Origin: Cypionkella aquatica
Lineage (GTDB): Bacteria > Pseudomonadota > Alphaproteobacteria > Rhodobacterales > Rhodobacteraceae
Direction of reading: 5' to 3'
Assembly (NCBI RefSeq): GCF_030161095.1
Contig: NZ_BSPP01000005.1
Span: forward strand, 235,833-299,832
DNA length: 64,000 bases
Position numbers and translations under genes: made by a program. This document shows, in pieces, positions 33,235 through 41,820 of this stretch (the stretch's first letter is position 1; each line of letters begins with the position of its first letter). Under the pieces are notes generated by a model. The model saw only the letters and a program-made list of their open reading frames with translations. It had not been told where the DNA came from and searched no databases.

Positions 33235-33813
33235 ATGAGCTATATGTTGCGTGACCGCCCCGATGGGCAATTTGAGATCGTGCTGTCCCGGCCGATCCTT
33301 GTCGGCATTTTTCCCGAGAAGGATGTGGCATCGCGGGTCATGTTCTTCCTTCAGGAAGAAGAGATCGAGTTGCCCGAGCAAGCCGTCTCGTCATTCGGTC
33401 AGGCTTTGCGCGATGCAGCAGCGGCTGAGGCAGAGACACAGGCTTCGCTTCTGGATGTAGTTGAGGTGAAACGGGCCTCCCCCCCCCTGAGGCATACACC
33501 TGCCGTTGTGGCAAAGCCGAAGGTGCCTGCTGTACGGCCAAAGACCGCGCCTCTGATGGTCGTCTCCGACCGCCTGACCGAAGCTCAGTTGGAAGAGGCT
33601 TTCGCGCGCATCAGTTCGGGCGAAAAGCTCAATCTGATCGCTCCGACCTTCGATCTGACCGTTGGGCAGTTGCGCTCGGTCTGGGCGCAACAATGTCGCA
33701 AGCTGCAGGAGCATTTGGCGGGCGGCGGCAAGGTGCCATGCGCGATGTGTAAAACACCGTTTGTCCCGTCGATTTCTCACCCCGACAGCTGCGCGCGGTG
33801 CAGCCGTGACTGA
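33235..33813 (+). CDS. Phage protein with C-terminal zinc-ribbon-like cysteines
   Basis: 192 residues; ATG 33235 chosen because GGAGG lies just before it, although an ATG at 33214 is also in frame. The N-terminal 60 residues are compact (YMLRDRPDGQFEIVLSRPILVGIFPEKDVA). A Pro/Lys/Ala linker follows. The C-terminal part has an HTH-like segment (EEAFARISSGEKLNLIAPTFDLTVGQLRSVWAQQC) and two Cys pairs (CAMCKTPF, CARCSRD) spaced like a zinc ribbon. It is likely a DNA-binding regulator of the early-to-middle switch. Confidence 0.65.
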   Translation: MSYMLRDRPDGQFEIVLSRPILVGIFPEKDVASRVMFFLQEEEIELPEQAVSSFGQALRDAAAAEAETQASLLDVVEVKRASPPLRHTPAVVAKPKVPAVRPKTAPLMVVSDRLTEAQLEEAFARISSGEKLNLIAPTFDLTVGQLRSVWAQQCRKLQEHLAGGGKVPCAMCKTPFVPSISHPDSCARCSRD

Positions 33814-34105
33814 TGGCATTTACACCCCAGATGAAATCAGTGCGTGCCAAGCCGCAATGTCTAAACCGGCACCCATTGAGGCGTTGATGCTGTTGGCATC
33901 GGGCAGAGTCGTCGCTCATGTTAGTGACGATGGCAGGCAGGTGTTTCTGGACACCCTCGATGGGCAGAAGATCCGAGATCGCGGGCACAAAATGTCCATC
34001 GCAGGGGCTTGGCCGCTCTATATTGCCGGAATGATTGATAAAAACTGCGCCCTCTCGGATGCAGGTCACGCGATCCTGGCATCTGCTGCAGGTGAACCGG
34101 CATGA
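33806..34105 (+). CDS. Small phage protein, unknown function
   Basis: 99 residues from a GTG inside the preceding gene. It starts DGIYTPDEISACQAAMSKP and contains LMLLASGRVVAHVSDDGRQVFLDTLDG with a KMSIAGAWPLYIAGMI segment that is only weakly hydrophobic. No domain recognised. ATGA-type overlap with the GemA-like gene follows. Confidence 0.6.
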   Translation: MTDGIYTPDEISACQAAMSKPAPIEALMLLASGRVVAHVSDDGRQVFLDTLDGQKIRDRGHKMSIAGAWPLYIAGMIDKNCALSDAGHAILASAAGEPA

Positions 34106-34530
34106 ACACCACAGCCATCATCAACATCGCCAAAGGCCAACTGCAGATGGTCGAGGACGATTACCGCGCCATGCTGGCCCGCGTGACGGGGAAGGTCAGT
34201 TTGCGCGTCATGACCGAGCGTCAGAAACTTGACGTTCTTGACGAATTGAAGCGCCTCGGTTTTCGGGTGAAATCCGGCGGGCGCAAACTTCCGGCCTCTG
34301 TGAAGCCCTATGTGCGGTTGATCCATGCTCTATGGAAATCCTGCCATCGCCTCGGAGTGATCGACGATGCTTCACGCCCGGCGCTGCGGGCGTTTTGCAA
34401 GCGTTTCGTCGCCCCCGATGACGCTTCGGTCGCGGTTGATCCTGATCTGCTCGATTCAGTGCAGGCCACACCGATCATCGAAGCGCTGAAAAAGATGGAA
34501 CAGCGCGGCAAAGCCCGGAGGGCTGGCTGA
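34102..34530 (+). CDS. GemA/gp16-like regulatory protein
   Basis: 142 residues. IINIAKGQLQMVEDDYRAMLARVTGKVSLRVMTERQKLDVLDELKRLGF and VRLIHALWKSCHRLGVIDDAS, then LRAFCKRF, are the conserved blocks of the phage GemA (DUF1018) family. In Mu, GemA changes host gene expression and DNA topology early after induction. Its place shortly before mor is the same here. Confidence 0.9.
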   Translation: MNTTAIINIAKGQLQMVEDDYRAMLARVTGKVSLRVMTERQKLDVLDELKRLGFRVKSGGRKLPASVKPYVRLIHALWKSCHRLGVIDDASRPALRAFCKRFVAPDDASVAVDPDLLDSVQATPIIEALKKMEQRGKARRAG

Positions 34531-34955
34531 TGGCAATGCGGTCAATTCGGGCGAAAAACGCCGATATCCAGCGTGCGTGGAGCAACGTCGAGGTGCTCCT
34601 GCCGGAGGCAGCTGCCAACCTTGGCATGTCTGTCGATTGTCTTCAGGACCGCGCTATTGCGCTCGGCTTGCCCCAGCGCCGCACAGGTCGTCGCGAGGTC
34701 ATCCGCCCACATCAAGAAAAGGAATTCCGCCTGATGTGGCGGGCAGGCGTGGCGGCGCGTCAGATCGGCGCGCATTTCGACTGCAGCTATTTCGCGGTGG
34801 TCAATACCGCTGTCAGGCTCGAACTGGAGGCGCGTGGCGCAGGTTTCAGGCCCCGTATGACGCTCTCGGCCTACTGCGAGGTGCGGCTCGGTGTTGCGAT
34901 GCGCGCCAGCGTTGCCGCTGAATCTGTCCATCAAAAAGGGGTGGTCAGGGGATGA
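34530..34955 (+). CDS. Phage helix-turn-helix protein, unknown function
   Basis: 141 residues, TGATG and ATGA overlaps on both sides. Two HTH-like stretches can be seen: VLLPEAAANLGMSVDCLQDRAIALGL and FRLMWRAGVAARQIGAHFDCSYFAVVNTAVRL, the latter resembling GcrA-like or sigma-70-region-4-like recognition helices. It lies between GemA and Mor and may add to control of the middle switch. Confidence 0.65.
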   Translation: MAMRSIRAKNADIQRAWSNVEVLLPEAAANLGMSVDCLQDRAIALGLPQRRTGRREVIRPHQEKEFRLMWRAGVAARQIGAHFDCSYFAVVNTAVRLELEARGAGFRPRMTLSAYCEVRLGVAMRASVAAESVHQKGVVRG

Positions 34956-35344
34956 CCCAGCAGCTGCCCGTCAATGTTAACGCTCTGCCGATGTCGCTTG
35001 TCGATGTCGCGGAGACGCTTGGCATGCGGGTGGCTCTGGCCTTGATCCAACACTTCGGCGGGCTGGAGGTGAAATTCCCTGTGGCACCCAAGGCGGATCA
35101 CCCCGTCATTTTGGCTCTTGGTGAAACCGATGCGCTTGCGCTATGCCAGTTTCTGTCGGGCAATCAGATCTACGTCCCACACGCCCGTGCGCCAAAATCG
35201 GTGCGGGCTGATGTGATGCGGATGGAAGCGCGCGGCATGGATCGCGCTTCGATTGCGCGGGCCTTGGGCGTGTCTACCCGGCATGTGCGTCGGGTGGCAA
35301 ACAGCCGTGACGATAAGCGTCAACCCGATCTTTTTTCAGAATAA
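34952..35344 (+). CDS. Mor-family middle-gene activator
   Basis: 130 residues. SLVDVAETLGMRVALALIQHFGG is the dimerisation part, NQIYVPH the typical strand, and MRMEARGMDRASIARALGVSTRHVRRVA the C-terminal HTH of Mor/C proteins. Mor activates the middle promoter of Mu. It closes the early block; a 95-base non-coding gap with a hairpin follows, where its target promoter would be expected. Confidence 0.88.
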   Translation: MTQQLPVNVNALPMSLVDVAETLGMRVALALIQHFGGLEVKFPVAPKADHPVILALGETDALALCQFLSGNQIYVPHARAPKSVRADVMRMEARGMDRASIARALGVSTRHVRRVANSRDDKRQPDLFSE

Positions 35345-35352
35345 TCGCCAGA

Positions 35353-35369
35353 CCGGACCTGATGTCCGG
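35353..35369. repeat. Hairpin CCGGAC-CTGAT-GTCCGG between Mor and lysis genes
   Basis: Perfect 6-bp dyad nine bases after the Mor stop. The same CCGGACCT..TGTCCGG words appear in the stronger terminator at 42619-42645. It probably ends early transcription in part. The remaining 35370-35439 gap should carry the Mor-dependent middle promoter, but no box is certain. Confidence 0.55.
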
Positions 35370-35439
35370 GCAACTCGCACCCCACGCGCGAGGCATACCC
35401 CGATCATAGCGCTTTCCCTCTGATCAAGGTTGCCCCTCT

Positions 35440-36480
35440 GTGTCCTACACCTTCAAAAAGCCCGCCCGCCCGGTCACGCGCGTTTTCGTGCATTGCTCGG
35501 CCTCCGACAATCCAGCCCATGACAACGTTGCCACGATGGACGCTTGGCACAAAGCGCGTGGCTGGTCCGGCGTCGGTTACCATTTCTTCATCCGCAAAGA
35601 CGGCACGCTGGAAATGGGCCGTGATCTGGAAAAAATCCCGGCAGCTCAAGAGGGCAACAACGTCGGCACAATCGCGATCTGCCTGCATGGCCTTCTGGAG
35701 GAAAAATTCACCGAAGAGCAGTTCAAAACGCTGCGGTCTTTGTGCCGTCAGATCAACAAGGCATATCGCAACATCATGACCTTCCACGGTCATTGTGAGG
35801 TAGCAAACAAGACCTGCCCCGTTATCGACTACCGCAAAGTATTGGGCTTGGACCCCAAGGCGCATCTTAACGATATCACGATGGCAGCTGATTATCAGGT
35901 CGCGACGGTCCCGCCGCTGGATGGCGAAGGCCTTGAGGTGCTCGAAAGCAATGTGGTTTCGATGACGCTGGGCAGCAAAGGCGAGCTTGTGAAGCTGTTG
36001 CAGCAATCCTTGGCAAAGCTGGGCTACTTCGCCGGTGCGTTGGATGGTGATTTCGGCGCACGCACGCGGTCAGCCGTCTTGGCCTTCCAAGCCGACAACC
36101 ATCTGATCGCCGATGGCATTTTTGGCGCATTGTCGCGTGAAGCGATGACAGTGGCAAAACCGCGCGCCGTAGCGCCGCAGCGGGCCATGGCCTCGCTGGC
36201 CAGCTTGTCGGCGGGTGGCAGCCGCATTGCCAGTGCGTCGATTGCCAACGCGGTCGTCGGCACGCTGGTAGGCGGTGGCGGCGCGATTGCCGTTATTGAT
36301 CAGCTCACCGGCGCGGTGTCGCAGATCACTGGGCAATCCAATGCGATTCAAAAGCTGTTTGCTGATCACGGTTTGATCGGCGGCGGTGTCATCCTCGTGG
36401 CAGGCATCTTTATCGCTTGGCAATCCTGGCGCGCAGGGCAAGCCCGCGTTGAAGACCAGCGCACCGGCAAGACGGCCTGA
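35440..36480 (+). CDS. Endolysin: amidase plus peptidoglycan-binding domain and membrane segments
   Basis: 346 residues from a GTG. Residues 13-135 are an N-acetylmuramoyl-L-alanine amidase of the T7-lysozyme/PGRP fold, with zinc ligands His18 (FVHCSAS), His116 or His118 (FHGHCE) and Cys126 (KTCPVID), plus YHFFIRKDG. Residues 175-235 are a PG_binding_1 repeat (LGSKGELVKLLQQSLAKLGY, GDFGARTRSAVLAFQ). The C-terminus adds hydrophobic stretches at about 267-285 and 311-329. Membrane segments on an amidase lysin are uncommon and might act as a built-in anchor or pinholin-like part. An XhlA-like gene follows. Confidence 0.88.
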   Translation: MSYTFKKPARPVTRVFVHCSASDNPAHDNVATMDAWHKARGWSGVGYHFFIRKDGTLEMGRDLEKIPAAQEGNNVGTIAICLHGLLEEKFTEEQFKTLRSLCRQINKAYRNIMTFHGHCEVANKTCPVIDYRKVLGLDPKAHLNDITMAADYQVATVPPLDGEGLEVLESNVVSMTLGSKGELVKLLQQSLAKLGYFAGALDGDFGARTRSAVLAFQADNHLIADGIFGALSREAMTVAKPRAVAPQRAMASLASLSAGGSRIASASIANAVVGTLVGGGGAIAVIDQLTGAVSQITGQSNAIQKLFADHGLIGGGVILVAGIFIAWQSWRAGQARVEDQRTGKTA

Positions 36481-36509
36481 AGGCCGCTATCGAGCAGAAA
36501 GGCTCTTAA

Positions 36510-36755
36510 GTGTCTGATATTTCGCAATTCGTAGAACGGCTGCAAAACGCCCATCAGCGGCTGGACCTGCATGATGGGCGCATCAACCGGCTGGAAGTTA
36601 ATACGGCCGAGGAGAAAGTGCGCGCCGTGAACATCGAGAAGTCGCTCACCAAAATTCAGGACGGTATCACTTGGGTACTGCGCTTGGTGGTGGGTGCCTT
36701 GATCCTTGCGGCAATCGGCTTTGCGCTGAAAGGTGGTTTCCATGTCGGTCCGTGA
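36510..36755 (+). CDS. Haemolysin XhlA-like small membrane protein
   Basis: 81 residues from a GTG. Residues 1-50 form an amphipathic heptad helix (FVERLQNAHQRLDLHDGRINRLEVNTAEEK). One transmembrane segment, TWVLRLVVGALILAAIGFAL, lies at 54-73. This is the XhlA/holin-accessory layout. It is probably an antiholin or holin partner of the preceding lysin. The C-terminus overlaps the start of the next gene. Confidence 0.75.
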   Translation: MSDISQFVERLQNAHQRLDLHDGRINRLEVNTAEEKVRAVNIEKSLTKIQDGITWVLRLVVGALILAAIGFALKGGFHVGP

Positions 36756-37245
36756 AGACGCCCGCCGTAAAGCCCGCGGCGATTACATCTATCGCCGGAT
36801 GACCGGCTCCACGATCTCGATTGCGTACGGCATCTCTGAGGCCACCTTCGGGCGCTGGAAGAAAGCGGCCAAGGATGAAGGCGATGATTGGGATAAAGCG
36901 CGCACCGCCTCTGTGATCGCCGGTGAAGGCATTGAGACCGTGGTATCTTCGGTCGTCGAAGACTTCATGATCATGGCGCAATCCCTGCTGGATGACATCC
37001 GCGACAATCCTGAACTCACCACAGCGGCCAAAGTTCAGCACCTGGTCGCGCTTGCAGACGCCATGACCAAGATGACGTCAGCTGCGCGCAAGCTGGCTCC
37101 GAAAATCTCCGAGCTTGGTGTTGCCCAGGATGTGATGGGGCATTTGCTGGAGTTCGTGCGTCAGAATTTCCCGCAGCACGCCGCTGCGATCTTGGAGATC
37201 ATCGAGCCTTTCGGTGAACGCTTGGCTGGGCTTTACACGTCATGA
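36742..37245 (+). CDS. DUF1804 protein, likely small terminase (Mu gp27-like)
   Basis: 167 residues from ATG 36742 with an AAAGGTGG site; two further in-frame codons upstream are less likely. SVREDARRKARGDYIYRRMTGSTISIAYGISEATFGRWKKAAKDEGDDWDKAR is the conserved HTH start of DUF1804. The rest is helical. Mu gp27 lies immediately before the large terminase gp28 and is considered the DNA-recognition subunit; the same order holds here (ATGA overlap). Confidence 0.85.
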   Translation: MSVREDARRKARGDYIYRRMTGSTISIAYGISEATFGRWKKAAKDEGDDWDKARTASVIAGEGIETVVSSVVEDFMIMAQSLLDDIRDNPELTTAAKVQHLVALADAMTKMTSAARKLAPKISELGVAQDVMGHLLEFVRQNFPQHAAAILEIIEPFGERLAGLYTS

Positions 37246-38891
37246 AGCGTCCGCAGCTGAAGGCGGCTGTCAGCAAAAAGGATTTCAAAGATCGCCTTGC
37301 CGTAATGGCTGGCGATTTTTCCCGCTGGATTGAACTCAGCGTCGATGACTTCCCGGCCGATCTCGCCGCCAAAGCTGAACGGTTGCGCCGTGTGCGCGCC
37401 GAAGATGGTTTCCAGTATTTCTTGGAAACCTACCTGCCGCACTATGTGCGTGGCGAGCATAGCTTGTTTCACAAGCACATTTTCGCTCGCGTGCCGGAAA
37501 TCCTCGGCAGCCCAAAGGGTGTCCGGGATCTGTTCATCGCACCGCGCGGCTCGTCCAAATCGACCCACCTGTCGTTAGGTTTTGCACTCTATTGCATCGT
37601 GCTGGGCAAAACCCGCTACTGCCTCGAGGTCTGTGACGTCTATGCGCAGGCAGCGCTGCTGATTGAGGCGCTGAAGGCCGAGCTGACCACCAATCCGCGC
37701 TTGAGCCATGATTTTCCTGACGCTTGCGGTCAGGGTCGCGTCTGGCGCGAGGGCGAGATCGTCACCCGCACCAATATCCGAGTCGAAGGCTTGGGCGCGT
37801 TGCAGAAGATCCGGGGTCGTCGCCACGGGCCGTATCGGCCTGACCTGATGTTTTTCGATGATCTGGAAAATGACGAAGCAGTGCGCAACCCAGATCAGCG
37901 TAAAAAGCTGGAAACATGGATCACGCGGGCAGCCCTGAAAGTCGGCCCGCCCGATGGCTCGATGCACGTCATCTGGGTCGGCACCGTGCTGCATTTCGAC
38001 GCGGTGCTGGTGCGCGCGGCAAAATCGCCAGTTTGGCGGGTGACTGAGTTCCAAGCCGTGGTCAAATGGCCGGATCGCATGGATCTTTGGGACCAGTTTG
38101 AAGAGGCTTACAACAACGACGGCGAAGAATCTGCCACGGCCTTCTATAGCGCCCGCAAGGCCGAAATGGACGCGGGCGCTATCGTCAACTGGCCCGGCAT
38201 CCAGTCCCTCTTGTTCCTGATGCTGGAACGCGCGGCCTCTCATGACGCTTTCCAGACCGAATACCAAAACAAGCCGCTGAGTGAGGGCAACCCATTTGGC
38301 AAGCTGATCTATTGGGTCCAGCCGATGCGCGAGTGGGTGCATTTCGGCGCTATCGACCCTTCGCTCGGCAAGAAAGGCAATGGCCGAGACCCGTCCGCTA
38401 TCTTGATCGGCGGAATGGATCGGCTGACCGGCAAGATGGATGTGGTTGAGGCGTCGATCCGCAAACGCCTGCCCGACATCATCATTTCTGACACCATCAA
38501 AATGCAGCGCGATTATCGGTGTCTTTTGTGGTTTGTGGAATCGGTGCAGTTCCAAGAGTTTCTGCGCACCACGCTGATGATTGAGGCGGCAAAGCAGGGC
38601 GTGGGCATTTCGGCAATCCCGATCATCCCCAACAGTGACAAGAACCTGCGCATCGAGCGGCTGCAGCCGCCGATCTCGGCCGGGCTGATCCGTCTGCATC
38701 CTACACAACAAACCCTGATCGACCAGTTACAGCAATGGCCGAATGCCGATCACGATGACGGACCCGACGCGCTCGACATGCTGTGGCAAAATGCGCTGCT
38801 CTATTCGGGCGGCGCGTCGGCGGGCGGCGGCGGGCATTTGATGACGGCCAATGACAGCGCGCGCGATTCATACGGAGATTACAGGCTATGA
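37242..38891 (+). CDS. Large terminase subunit (Mu gp28-like)
   Basis: 549 residues. Walker A IAPRGSSKST at about 99-108, Walker B PDLMFFDDLEN at 200-210, coupling segment VIWVGT near 250. The RNase-H-like nuclease half starts at FGAIDPSLGKKGNGRDPSAI near 368 and has the late acidic pair in DHDDGPDALD near 518. It packages DNA into proheads and cuts by headful, which in Mu-like phages includes flanking host DNA. It overlaps the portal gene by ATGA. Confidence 0.94.
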   Translation: MKRPQLKAAVSKKDFKDRLAVMAGDFSRWIELSVDDFPADLAAKAERLRRVRAEDGFQYFLETYLPHYVRGEHSLFHKHIFARVPEILGSPKGVRDLFIAPRGSSKSTHLSLGFALYCIVLGKTRYCLEVCDVYAQAALLIEALKAELTTNPRLSHDFPDACGQGRVWREGEIVTRTNIRVEGLGALQKIRGRRHGPYRPDLMFFDDLENDEAVRNPDQRKKLETWITRAALKVGPPDGSMHVIWVGTVLHFDAVLVRAAKSPVWRVTEFQAVVKWPDRMDLWDQFEEAYNNDGEESATAFYSARKAEMDAGAIVNWPGIQSLLFLMLERAASHDAFQTEYQNKPLSEGNPFGKLIYWVQPMREWVHFGAIDPSLGKKGNGRDPSAILIGGMDRLTGKMDVVEASIRKRLPDIIISDTIKMQRDYRCLLWFVESVQFQEFLRTTLMIEAAKQGVGISAIPIIPNSDKNLRIERLQPPISAGLIRLHPTQQTLIDQLQQWPNADHDDGPDALDMLWQNALLYSGGASAGGGGHLMTANDSARDSYGDYRL

Positions 38892-40321
38892 GCCGCAAAA
38901 AAGACCGCCGCACCGCCGCCTTTGCCGAGGCGGCACCCCGCACGAACTTGCCGGTTGAAGCCCGCACCATGATCGCCAACGCGACCAACGATATCACCAT
39001 CCCGTTTTTCAACGGGGCTTTGCAACATGCCGACGACACGCTGATCAAACGCGGCGGCGGCAAAGGCCTGAAGATCTATGACGAAGTGGCGCAAGACCCG
39101 CATGCCGGGGCGATGCTGCAAAAACGCCGCTCCAGCCTGACGGCGCGGGAATGGGCTGTCACCGCATCCTCCGATTCGGAACTGGATCAGCAGGCCGTCG
39201 AGGTGGTGCGCGAAATCTTGGCGTCGATCCCGTTCGACCGGATTTGCGAAGACCTGCTTGATGCCACCTTGAAGGGCTTTGCAATTTCTGAAGTGGTCTG
39301 GGCGCGTAAGGGAAATCGGATCGTGCCCGCCCAGGTCAAATCGCACGACCAGCGCCGCTTTGCGTTCGGTCAGGATTGGCGGCCGCGCCTGTTGACCTGG
39401 GCAAACATGCGCGACGGGATTGAGTTACCAGAGCGCAAGTTCATCGTTCACCGGCATGGCGTCAAAGGCAACAATCCCTACGGCCTCGGGGTTGGTTCTC
39501 GGTTATTTTGGCCGGTGCTGTTCAAGCGCGAAGGTGTGGCGTTCTGGCTGCACTTCCTCGACAAGTTCGCTGGCCCCACGGTCATCGGCAAAACGCCCTA
39601 TGGCACCATCAGCGAAGAACAGCGCCGTTTGCTGAATTCGCTGACATCGATCCGCACCAGTTCGGCAATCACCGTACCCATCGGCACTGACGTATCCTTC
39701 CTTGAGGCCGCACGCGGCGGCTCGGTAAGCTATCAGGAATTCTTAACCTATTGGGACAAGCAGATTTCGATCTGCGTCACCGGCGAGACGCTGACCACCG
39801 ATATCGGCAAATCGGGGTCAAAGGCCGCGTCAGAAACCCATGCCGATATGCTCGACATGCTGGTCGATAGCGATGCTGATTTGCTGACCGACTCCTTAAG
39901 TGACACGCTGATCCGGTGGATCGTGGAATATAATGTGCCCGGAGCCGGGGTGCCAAAGGTCAGCCGAGAGCGTCAGGAAAGTGCCACCGCCCGCGCTGCC
40001 GCCCGCAAGGCAATGGCCGAAGCGGAAGCGGCAGAGGTTGATACACTTGTCGCGATCCTGACGCTGGCCGCGCGCATCGAGGACGACGGCCAAGCGCGCG
40101 ACTTCCTCGTCGGCTTCGAGGTTGTCACACGAATGGCCGATGCTTCAATCGACCAACTGGTGATCGCACGCGTGGCATTTGCCGCCGCAACACCGACGCG
40201 CGGGCCAAAGCCGCCGGCTGTTACGACTGACAATCCCGCAGCCTTTGCCGACGGCTCAAAAAAAAACTTCCGCAGCATGATCATTGCTGCTTTGCCGCCG
40301 AGGACGGGCCAGTTGATCTGA
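38888..40321 (+). CDS. DUF935 portal protein (Mu gp29-like), ends early at a frameshift site
   Basis: 477 residues as read. DPHAGAMLQKRRSSLTAREWAVTASS, RLLTWANMRDGIELPERKFIVHRHG, NPYGLGVGSRLFWPVLFKREG and ICVTGETLTTDIGKSGSKAASETHADMLDMLVDSDADLL are the DUF935 blocks. The last 20 residues (after the A9 run at 40258-40266) do not fit the family. The expected ending, with a His/Cys-rich patch then FAAEDGPVDLITDQL and a helical end, is in the -1 frame, which is open from 40231. Either a programmed -1 shift or an indel/base-call error is needed for a full portal protein. Confidence 0.88.
   Translation: MSRKKDRRTAAFAEAAPRTNLPVEARTMIANATNDITIPFFNGALQHADDTLIKRGGGKGLKIYDEVAQDPHAGAMLQKRRSSLTAREWAVTASSDSELDQQAVEVVREILASIPFDRICEDLLDATLKGFAISEVVWARKGNRIVPAQVKSHDQRRFAFGQDWRPRLLTWANMRDGIELPERKFIVHRHGVKGNNPYGLGVGSRLFWPVLFKREGVAFWLHFLDKFAGPTVIGKTPYGTISEEQRRLLNSLTSIRTSSAITVPIGTDVSFLEAARGGSVSYQEFLTYWDKQISICVTGETLTTDIGKSGSKAASETHADMLDMLVDSDADLLTDSLSDTLIRWIVEYNVPGAGVPKVSRERQESATARAAARKAMAEAEAAEVDTLVAILTLAARIEDDGQARDFLVGFEVVTRMADASIDQLVIARVAFAAATPTRGPKPPAVTTDNPAAFADGSKKNFRSMIIAALPPRTGQLI
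40258..40266 (+). other. A9 run, candidate -1 ribosomal frameshift site
   Basis: Zero-frame codons TCA AAA AAA AAC include the heptamer A AAA AAA, a strong -1 slippery sequence in bacteria. The -1 frame is open from 40231 to 41820, and its first 60 or so codons give the expected DUF935 C-terminus. Runs of nine A are also where real indels and assembly errors occur. Confidence 0.6.
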
Positions 40322-40428
40322 TCACCGATCAGCTGGTCCAGCAGACCAAGCGGCTCTTAGAAAAGCGCATTGAGGCGATCCGTCAGGCCGTAACCGCTGA
40401 CACTCTTGATCAGGCGCGCGCCAAACTT

Positions 40429-41820
40429 GTGATGTTGGCGGCGAACTGGACGCCTGACGCGCTGGCAAAGCAGCTTGCCGACGCGATGGAGCTTTCAGCC
40501 TATTCCGGGCGCGAAGCGGCGTTTCAGGATGGGGATGTCTCCCCAAGTTTTGCAGCGACGGCCGTCAGGCTGACCTTCCGCGAACAGGTGGATTTCCTGC
40601 GGCAGAAACGGCCGACACCGAGCAAATGGTGGCTCGATACCCTGCAAGGCAACCATGATCGGTCGTTCGTCATCGCGGGTGCGACTGACGTTGCCATGCT
40701 CGAGGAGTTTCAGGACGCATTGGCAGGTCATGCCGAGAACGGCGGTCGGGTAGAAGATTTCGCCGCTGATTTTGACCGCCTCGTTGAAAAGTATGGCTGG
40801 GATTATCGCGGCGAGCGTGATTGGCGCATCCGCACCATTTTTGAGACCAACATGCGCACCAGCTTCATGGCGGGTCGCCTGAAGCAAATGCGCGACCCGG
40901 ATGTGGTGAAGCTGCGTCCGTTTTGGCAGTATGTCCATGCCGACAGCCGGATTCCGCTGACGCCGCGCAAGCTGCACACTGATTGGAATGGCCACGTTCT
41001 GCGTTGGGATGATCCGTGGTGGGACACCCATTTCCCGCCGAATGATTGGTTGTGCAGCTGTGGCGTCAAATCCCTGTCGCGCGGCGATTTGCGCCGCCTT
41101 GGTAAAGATGGCCCAGATGAAGCCCCGCGAGATGCAGTGATGCCGGTCATCGATCCGGCCTCTAAGCAGATGATCATGCAGCCTGCCGGAATCGGCTATG
41201 GTTGGGACTACATGCCCGGAGATCTGTGGGAGCGCGGTTTGGTGCCATCGGCCCTGATCGACGAAGGGGGAGGTGCCGCAGCCGGTCTGCGCCAGTTGGT
41301 GTCCATCGATACGCCGGAGCCGATTGCCGATCTTGTCGCGCGCGCTCGCCCAACCACTGCCAAGCTCTTGGCCCCAGACTTGCCAGTCGAAGACTATGTG
41401 ACGGCCTTCCTGAAGCCTTTTGGCGCAGAGATCGGCCGGGCTGTGCTGTTTACGGATGCAGCAGGCGTGCGGATGCCGATTTCGGATCAAATGCTGCGCA
41501 CCCGCGATGGTCAGTTCAAGGCCCTGAAGCGCGGACGCGAAATCTATGCGGCGCTGATGGCTGAGATGATCCTCGACCCTGATGAGATCTGGATCGGCCT
41601 GATTGAAAAGGCCAATCCGGCAAACCGGGCTGCATCTGATATCTGGCTGGACCGGCGCTATATCCGGGCCTACCCGGATTTGGGCTTTATGGCTGCATTT
41701 CAGGTGGGGCGGAAATGGTGGGAAGAAACCACCGTCTATCCCACCGCAGGGTCCACCAGTGAGCCGTTCAAAGGGCTTGATGTGCGTCGTGGTGGCAAGT
41801 TGATCTGGAAAAGAAAATGA
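40429..41820 (+). CDS. Mu F-like head morphogenesis protein with PBECR2-like nuclease domain
   Basis: 463 residues if started at the GTG, but the frame is already open from 40231 and no start with a ribosome site is visible. Codons before about 40540 are really the portal C-terminus. FREQVDFLRQKRPTPSKWWLDTLQGNHDRSFVIAGA opens the SPP1-gp7/Mu-F domain. RIRTIFETNMRTSFMAGR, WQYVHADSRIPLTPRKLH and HFPPNDWLCSCGVKSLS are its signatures. From about residue 300 the frame adds VLFTDAAGVRMPISDQML, EMILDPDEIWIGLIE and RRYIRAYPD, typical of PBECR2 (a barnase-EndoU-ColicinE5/D-RelE-like fold). The head part helps build the portal/capsid; the end may be an injected or protective nuclease. Confidence 0.82.
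   Translation: MMLAANWTPDALAKQLADAMELSAYSGREAAFQDGDVSPSFAATAVRLTFREQVDFLRQKRPTPSKWWLDTLQGNHDRSFVIAGATDVAMLEEFQDALAGHAENGGRVEDFAADFDRLVEKYGWDYRGERDWRIRTIFETNMRTSFMAGRLKQMRDPDVVKLRPFWQYVHADSRIPLTPRKLHTDWNGHVLRWDDPWWDTHFPPNDWLCSCGVKSLSRGDLRRLGKDGPDEAPRDAVMPVIDPASKQMIMQPAGIGYGWDYMPGDLWERGLVPSALIDEGGGAAAGLRQLVSIDTPEPIADLVARARPTTAKLLAPDLPVEDYVTAFLKPFGAEIGRAVLFTDAAGVRMPISDQMLRTRDGQFKALKRGREIYAALMAEMILDPDEIWIGLIEKANPANRAASDIWLDRRYIRAYPDLGFMAAFQVGRKWWEETTVYPTAGSTSEPFKGLDVRRGGKLIWKRK

Noticed and set aside
37575-38711. 378-codon minus-strand frame over the terminase gene
   Set aside because: Shadow of the terminase gene; composition typical of antisense frames.
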